A stretch of DNA of 64,000 nucleotides from Sesamum alatum (taxonomy: Eukaryota; Streptophyta; Magnoliopsida; Lamiales; Pedaliaceae): NCBI GenBank assembly GCA_034509735.1, contig JACGWO010000004.1:23169395-23233394 (forward strand), in the 5' to 3' direction. Below the pieces are notes generated by a model. The model was not told the DNA's origin. It made no database searches and worked only from the letters and a program-made list of their open reading frames with translations. Shown piece by piece: positions 57,606-64,000 of the stretch. A program made the translations under genes and the position numbers. The first letter of the stretch is position 1, and each line of letters opens with the position of its first letter.

Positions 57606-58977
57606 GAAATCATGACTATTTAATTGAAATAATACGAATAAATTATTGTAGCTAAAGGTAAATATTTAAATAAAAAATCATTAATCGATGAAACAACAAG
57701 AGCAATTAATGGAATATGAAAGCTAAAAAATAACTGAAAAATAAAATTAGAAAAAGTTGAAGTAAATACTTCGAAATTAGTAATAACAAATATAAAAAAA
57801 TATAAAATCGTAAAACTTTTAAGAAGTAAAGAAGAACACTTTATGGTAGATTCGCAAAACAAAACATCAAAATAAGATTAACCAAAACACATGGGAAAAT
57901 ACCTAAGAGACTTGAAATTGGGTAGAAAAATGAAAAAGATAGAAAATCTATTTGGTAATGCACCAGGCAAAGAAGCCAGCACTACTATATAATTAAGTTT
58001 GCTTTTACATTAGTGAAAAATATACTATTTACGAAATATATGTAAAAGACAAAAGAAAAGACAAAAAAGGACAAAATAATTATGAAGAAGAACTAAAAGA
58101 AAAATGAAATAACTCAGTGTAAAGAAATATTTGAAAATTATAATTGTAATTTTCAAAATAATGGATTTGAACTAAACACAAAAAATTATAATGTATGTAC
58201 ATTGAGAAACCTTGTTACTTTCTAAAAACAATTATAAGTGAAAATTAAAATTGGAAAATTCACATATTTGTCAAGTATGAACATCCTTTTCATTGTAATG
58301 CATGCAAACCAATGAAGCGCACAATATATTTTATGTTTTTATTTTATTTTATTTTATTTTTTTTACACAATATATTTTATGTTATTTTGATAGATGAACA
58401 AAAATAAAATTATTCATTGAATAAAAAATGATATTCATACTGGCGAATATGTCAAAATGTCTTTTATAACATAATATAATTGGATTGTTGTAGTACGAGG
58501 AATCGAATTAAGAATGTTTAGAAGATAGTCTATCAATTTTTAAACAGGTAAAACTCATTTTGATACCCTAGTTATGTTATTAATATCATTTTGGTACTTA
58601 AGTAATTATAAAATTTTTAATTGGTACCGAGTTTTACCAATAATATCCTTTGATACCCATGTGTTCATTTACTTTTTCTATCATTCCTTTTATGTAATTG
58701 CCATTTCACTCTTAGATATTAAAAAATAATAATTATAGCAAATAAAAACTTGCATAAATTTCTATCAATATATTTTGTCTTTATTTAAACCATTTTACTC
58801 TCATTTTCATATTTGATTGTCAAAATTATTATATTTTATTTTGACATCTTTTACTATCTTCATGCCCAATATTTACCAAAAAAAAAAAACTCATTATTAA
58901 ATAAATTATATTAATAATCAAGTCCATCAAGAAATATATTTGAAGTAGAAATTTATTCTTATATAATAAAGAATAGG
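57606..58977. other. AT-rich interior of H2 without gene
   Basis: No coding frame with family likeness. A short block at about 58540-58670 (gtaaaactcattttgatacc and ggtaccgagttttacc) has the look of a plant MITE-like or degenerate repeat: the phrase with ggtac recurs in both orientations. Confidence 0.35.
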
Positions 58978-59497
58978 ACACAAATATTTGTTCTTCATCA
59001 AAGATATTATTGCATTTAATAGAGGTAGTAAAGTTTGATTGCAAAAAATTAAATTTAAATTCAAAAGTTTAAATTATATTACAAATTTTCAAAAATTACA
59101 ATGCATATTGGATTTTGTGATTTTGCAATGCATTTTGTAGGTTACTTGTAATATAATTAGTTACAAAGTAATGGATTGTCTTATAAATATTAATAGATAA
59201 AGTGAGTAGAAAATAATAAAATAAATATAATAAAGATATAGGAAATAAATATTTATTCTTAGTCAAAATACTATTGCATTTAATCGAGATATTAAAGTTT
59301 GATTGAAAAACCTAAATTTATATTCAAAAATTTATATATTGTGTTACAAATTTTCAAAAATTAAAATGCTGATTGAATTTTTGTGAGGTATGCATTTTGT
59401 ATTTTACTTTAATATGATTAATTACTTAGTAATGGGTTATCTTATTAATAGTAATAGATAAAGTGATTATAAAATAATAAATTAATAAAATATTATT
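58978..59497. repeat. ~265 bp direct repeat inside H2
   Basis: Two diverged copies (58978-59242, 59243-59497) share, in order, aaatattt-ttctt, attgcatttaat-gag, taaagtttgattg, ttacaaattttcaaaaatta, atgcattttgta and agtaatggattgtctta. Confidence 0.75.
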
Positions 59498-60298
59498 ATC
59501 AAACATAATACTACAATGTCAAAAAAATCAAATTAAAATTGTTCAAAAGACAAAATATATTGATTGAAAATCATTAAAAATTTTCTTTAGTATATTTTAT
59601 TTATTTATTTTTTGTATTATCTTTTTAATGTAACGGCCATTTTCTCTTAGCTCATAACTCAGAGAACAAAAATAATTTTACCCATTTAAAAATTAATATA
59701 GTGGTGGTCTTTAAGTTTTTAATCCTAAGTGATAATGGAGATTAAAATAAATCCGATAAAAAAAACTGAGAAAGAACCAAAAAAAAAAAAATCAATTTGA
59801 ATGACGTTGGAAAACTTACTTTATCAATGTTAGTAAAAAAAAAAATATCTAAAAAATATGATAATGGTAGATTTCAATTTAAAAATAACAAAAGTTAGCT
59901 GATTAAATTAAAATTTACTACATATAGTAAGAGATTTATATAAGTTTGGTGCATGAATGAAAAGTATATGATTAAAATAAAAAATAAATAATTTCTGATA
60001 AGATACATAATTTTTTTGGATGGATATTTAATTTTAATTTTGAATTTGTTTAAAATATATATGAATTGGATGAGTATCCTAATTGTGAAGGTGGAATTTA
60101 GTATAGATAAACACTAATCTTGAATATATGATTCTTTTTTCTTACATAAATACAAATTTACAATAGATGAGATCTTCTAACCAATGAAATTTTTTCTGGA
60201 CAAATAAAAAACTCAAAATTCTAAGAATTGAGAATTGAGTCAAAAGTAACTTAATTATGGTCAACTATCGTTTTGCTATATATATATATATATATCTA

Positions 60299-61040
60299 TT
60301 TATCTTATAGATAACATTCAATAGTTTATCCACAAAAGAATTATATTTTATGAAAAAATAATTAAATAGAACTATATATAATATATTCTTTTAAATATAA
60401 AATTAAGTAAATAATTAATATATTAAAAATTAAGTTAATAAGTATAAAAATATGAAAGTATATTGAACACAAAAATGAATTTGGATTATTTTACTAACTA
60501 TTTACCTAAAAAAATGAGGGAATCTTTTGGATAGACAAATAATGGTACATTTATCTAAATTTAAATATAAGATAAATGATAATTTTTTAAGTTCCAAATA
60601 ACTAAGTAAGTATAAAATAGAATCATTGATGCGCAGATGTGGATAGCCCCAATGAACTCTATTCTGTCAAATGGAATTTAACAACTTTTTAGATAAAAGA
60701 GAAAAAAATATTAGTATTTATTCAAAAGAATCTAATCAATATTATATGTTTATATAATTTTTTAAGTAAATAAAAACATGTTTATACAATATATATGTAT
60801 TTATCTTATGCATAACATTCAATAGTTTATCCACAAAAGAATTGTATTTTCTAAAAAATAATTAAAATAGAACTATATATACTATTCTTTTAAATATAAA
60901 AATAATTAAATAATTAATATATTAAAATTTAAATTAATTAGTAAGTATAAATACAAAAGTATATTGAGTACAAAACTGAATTTAAACTATTGTACTAATT
61001 ATTTACCTAAAAAAAGGAATGAGTCTTTTGGATTAATAAT
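60299..61040. repeat. hairpin array, right part (rest of A4 and truncated B3)
   Basis: Continues monomer A4 at tttatcttatagataac exactly where it was interrupted at 51976. It contains the A-type body (gaatttggattatttt), then a shortened hairpin at 60633-60665 (left arm mostly deleted) and a B-type body (acctaaaaaaaggaatgag) that breaks off near 61035. Confidence 0.8.
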
Positions 61041-61435
61041 TATATAAAGGGTTAATTACATTTAGAACCCCTCTGAAAATGCATAATTACACTTTCCCCC
61101 AAAGAATCTAATCAATATTATTTTTTATATTTTTTTTAAGTATATAACAACATGTATATACAATATCTACCAAAATAGATACTGGATAAAATCAAGAAAA
61201 AAAGAAATCAAATTGATTTCTAAAAAGTCAATAATGAGACCATAAATATATTTCTATGTATTAAAGAAAAAAATAAATCAAATTTATTTTTTAAAAATTC
61301 AAATCAAGACTAAAAAATATATTTTATGTATTTTCAATTATATATATATATATATATATATAAATCAATTTAATCTAAGATAAATATGTTTAGTAAAAAA
61401 CTGAGAAAATGTGATAAATACACTAATAATTTATA
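61041..61435. other. AT-rich DNA up to CACTA-2
   Basis: At 61048-61100 a fragment aagggttaattacatttaga with acccctctgaaaatgc resembles a common plant short repeat, followed by scraps of the hairpin-array sequence and an (AT)n run at about 61331-61356. The bases ata (61433-61435) next to the CACTA end would be one target copy. Confidence 0.35.
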
Positions 61436-61865
61436 CACTACAAGAAAACAGGGTATCAGAGACGGAAAATTTCGTCTCTGAAGCTCTGATTTCGGTAGCT
61501 GAAACTAAATAGCAACGGAAAAATCCGTCGCACATTCTATGGTTGAAAGCCCTGTGGCTGAAAGTGAGAGACGGAATATTTCCGTCTCTAAATTGGTGAC
61601 GGAATAGTTCCGTCTCTGATTCTGTCGTTAATTAACAATAATTTTTTGACTAATCCGTCGCTATTTTCGTGGCTAATCCGTCTGTGATTCCGTCGATAAA
61701 GAGAATTATACTTCGTGTCTAATCCATCTCTGAACGAAATTTTTTTGTTGTTAATTTCCGCCTTAATTCCGTCTATAAATCACTACATATTTCCATCTCT
61801 GATTCCGCCTCTTACACTCAAAAGGTTTCTGTCTCGAATCTGTCTCTAATCCGTCTCTAATATAT
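61436..61865. repeat. CACTA-2 terminus and subterminal repeats
   Basis: After the CACTA end, tccgtctct-like words occur more than a dozen times, several as palindromes: gagacggaatatttccgtctc near 61569-61589 and gacggaaaatttcgtctc near 61462-61479. These are likely protein-binding sites by analogy with En/Spm. Confidence 0.8.
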
Positions 61866-62224
61866 TTTTCATTTTTTCACAAATTCTTGAATTTTTGTAT
61901 CCAAATTAATATCCTGCTCATTATGTTATACAAATACACTCAATCGACATCAAATCCTGAATTTCTCAAACCAACAACAACAAATAATAACCAAAATGAA
62001 ACTCATAATCCAATCAACAACAACATAACCAACGTCATAACACCATCCATATCAAAACGCAGTCAAATAATATCAATGTGTAAACTCCCCAAACCAACAA
62101 TGATAAACCTTAAGTCACTACACCATCCATACAGAATCAGATCATATGAACGTCTGAACTCCCAAACCAACAACCGCCAACAATAACATTAGAGTGTTAA
62201 GTCATAAACAATCAACAAAAGAAA

Positions 62225-63542
62225 CTAACGATTTTCCTTAGAATGTTGTTGCTCCTGCTGTCCAGACCCACCAGCAAATTGGTGGTTTGTGTATCCCACA
62301 TCTTGAAGCAATTTACGAACTAATTCTTGTAGGTCTGCCTCCCTCTTTCGAGCCTCTTCCTCCCTCTTTCGAGCTTCTTCCAGAGCAGTTTCAAGCAATT
62401 TTCTATTTTCTTCTTCTCGTATTGAAAATTCTTCTTCTATCTTTGTAGCATTAGAGCGCATATCCTCCACTGCTTTTGTTAACTCATTAAGCTTTTCCTC
62501 AGATGTTTTAATAGTAGAACTGACCGAACTTGCACTTGTAGATGACGAGTTACTCCCAAATCCATAGAGACATTCTTTAGAAGGACCTCCAGTTACATCA
62601 TACCAAGTTGAGAGATCAAATGAAGACTGGGAAGAAACATCACTACAACCCGTTTTTGCAAGTATTCTTCCTGTGCAAATACATTAGATATAAAAGAACA
62701 TTTATGTAATAAAAGTCTAACAAAAAAAATTTCATTTTATCTACCAACCAATATTTAAATACCAATGATAAATGATACTTACACTAATTCTTTTGGATTT
62801 GTTGTCGATGAACTCTCCACTTCCTTTGTTTTTTCTGTGACATCTTTGAAATAGCTCAATTTCTGTCACTTCTCTACAAAGATCTTTTTCCTATAATTTT
62901 CTAAACAATATTAGCTCACATATAAAAAAAAATTACATAAAAGATATCTAAAAACTTTATAATTAAAACTTACCATTTTCTGCCTATGCGCCCCTAACGG
63001 AATAGAACCACCCGTGTGTTTTGTGATTGAACCATCTTTTTCAGTCAAACGATTTTTTCGGACAGTTCGACATTTTTCTACATAATCTGCCGAAGACCAA
63101 TACTTCTAGACTAGCTCATTCCATAACTGATTAGTCATCCAATAAGGACCTCTATCAATCATATCCCTCATATCTGGCTCTCTACGTAACTGTTGTTGAG
63201 CATCATTTAGTGCCTTTTGCTTAGCTTTGTACATCATCTCTTTAAATCGATCACTCGCATTTTCATTCCACACCTTTTTCATTTCCTCGTCAGTTAGGTT
63301 ATCCCACCAGTACCTCAACTATCACATTTCAAAACAATCAATCACACTAAATAATTACAAAATTATGTTTATCTAATTGAGCAGTTAATAAATTGACTTA
63401 GCCTAAAAATGGTATACATTACCTTGAAGTTCTCTCATAGCAAATCTTTAGAATGTTTTGGCACTGCATGCCATCTTGGCCATGCCTCAATAAGAATTCC
63501 TTTAATATCATTTGTGAGGTTTCTTAGCTGAACAGTGATCCT
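62225..63542 (-). pseudogene. TNPA-like gene of CACTA-2 (Transposase_24/Ptta type)
   Basis: Minus-strand exons with good splice signals. About 63424-63542 reads LRNLTNDIKGILIEAWPRWH and VPKHSKDLL, then TGA where tryptophan is usual, then ENFK. About 62975-63318 reads MRYWWDNLTDEEMKKVW, MTNQLWNELV, a TAG, KYWSSADYVEKC and GGSIPLGAHRQKM, the family signature. About 62781-62890 reads LCREVTEIELFQRCHRKNKG. The last exon, 62225-62670, reads TWYDVTGGPSKECLYGFGS and a long coiled coil rich in Glu/Arg (two EARKREEE-like heptads), ending at TAG 62225-62227. Two nonsense codons make it a pseudogene. Exons upstream of 63542 are not resolved. Confidence 0.82.
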
Positions 63543-64000
63543 AAAATTATTCTTATAAATACATAACAATCACATTAAGAGGAAACGGGGCTTCTAAAAC
63601 CAAATACCATGCCACCCCCAGTAATTAAACACTGTAGAAGCAAACATTTCGAATACTATGCTCATTATCAATCCAAATATCTAATTTAGAAGACACGGTT
63701 CAAGAATAAGGCAGGATACATAATTTAGAACATATCCTAGCAGCATCCAGAAGCTGCCGAATGCACAACTTAGTTTACAAAAATTCCCTCAAAATACCAT
63801 ATAAAAGCAATGAAATCAGCAGCGTAATCGACATAATCTAAATTAAGGCTTGAAATAGAATGAGATGGAGCAAAACCTTCTCGAATTCATTCACAGTCAC
63901 ACATATGTCATTACTCGAAGATGAATGGTGGGAACAAATCATCTCAGGCATTCACCAATTTCTCACCCGGTTACATGGTCATACGATAGAAAGATCACAA
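63543..64000. other. CACTA-2 interior up to the window edge
   Basis: Probably intron or spacer of the TNPA-like gene. I see no further conserved exon. TNP2 of this element is expected further right, outside the window. Confidence 0.35.

Larger units (their letters stand above)
54827..60298 (-). mobile_element. Helitron-like element H2, non-autonomous, with LINE insertion
   Basis: The minus-strand 3' end is CTAG (54827-54830) next to a decayed hairpin (ccccgtgctatgatgg). The right end shares about 110 bp with the right end of H1 (from ttctaaccaatgaaattttttc through gagaattgagtcaaaa to ttttgctatatatata), so the two belong to one family. The exact TC start is blurred by an AT repeat at about 60277-60298. 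Without the LINE it is about 3.8 kb. No Helitron protein is encoded. Confidence 0.6.
61436..64000 (-). mobile_element. second CACTA transposon (CACTA-2), left end
   Basis: Begins CACTACAAGAAAACAGGG, followed by about 430 bp of subterminal repeats of the tccgtctct type, then a minus-strand TNPA-like gene. It continues beyond the window. Family distinct from CACTA-1: the subterminal word is gacggaa/ttccgtc instead of ggaacgg. Confidence 0.88.

Noticed and set aside
61887..62186. 99-codon Asn/Thr-rich plus-strand frame
   Set aside because: Low-complexity caacaa-type DNA just past the 3' end of the CACTA-2 TNPA-like gene, on the opposite strand.
1..64000. tRNA, rRNA or other structural RNA genes and single-copy host genes
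   Set aside because: I looked for tRNA box A/B-like and cloverleaf sequences and for frames without transposon likeness, and saw none convincing. A tRNA scan and gene predictor would settle it.

Overview
The window is repeat-dense plant nuclear DNA and I can support no ordinary host gene in it. The evidence for a flowering plant is the mixture of families: CACTA (En/Spm) transposons with TNP2 and Transposase_24-type genes, Ty1/copia elements with ~2 kb LTRs and a tRNA-Met-type primer site, a Ty3/gypsy chromovirus of the Tekay/Del type with a C-terminal chromodomain, Athila-type gag, L1-type LINEs with a plant RNase H domain, and Helitron-like ends in AT-rich DNA. The species cannot be named from this. 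All identifications come from reading translated frames and motifs by eye; no database was searched.

Left part (1-11.2 kb): a copia LTR fragment, two LINE fragments meeting head to head near 2097, an Athila-type gag remnant (2725-3618), an LTR of a Ty3/gypsy-like element on the minus strand (3676-4966), a 5'-truncated minus-strand LINE (5574-9135) split by a solo LTR (6936-7796), an RNase H scrap (9594-9842) and a GGGTC-rich repeat.

Central part (11.2-30.8 kb): one CACTA transposon read on the minus strand. Its TNPA-like gene lies at 12127-13591 and its TNP2 gene runs from 30332 to about 14590. TNP2 has been cut twice by members of one copia family. A complete 10.25 kb element (14741-24993) sits near the C-terminal coding end, with a perfect GTTCA target duplication. 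A solo LTR in the opposite orientation (27484-29449) sits in the middle, flanked by GGACT. Without these insertions the CACTA element is about 7.4 kb, a normal size. Its right terminus was lost where another copia element entered at 30788.

Next (30.8-39.3 kb) comes that degenerate minus-strand copia element. It carries a purine-rich minisatellite in its LTR and a recent 2.9 kb internal tandem duplication. From 39341 a plus-strand Tekay-like gypsy element follows (gag, protease, RT, RNase H, integrase, chromodomain, all with breaks). Its 5' LTR runs into a piece of antisense LINE instead of a primer-binding site, and the same LINE piece also flanks the 3' LTR.

Right part (49.1-61.0 kb): extremely AT-rich. 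A tandem array alternates two related monomers (A about 0.46-0.52 kb, B about 0.57 kb), each starting with a ~58 bp hairpin. Two related Helitron-like elements (51977-54826 and 54827-60298) are inserted side by side in one A monomer. The second carries a LINE insertion (55908-57588) with a 17 bp target duplication. From 61436 to the window end lies the terminus and TNPA-like pseudogene of a second CACTA family.

The relative order of insertion can be read from the nesting: CACTA-1 before the copia A, solo-LTR and copia B insertions; the hairpin array before the Helitrons, and the Helitrons before the LINE. The genes form no shared pathway; each set served its own element's transposition and nearly all are broken.
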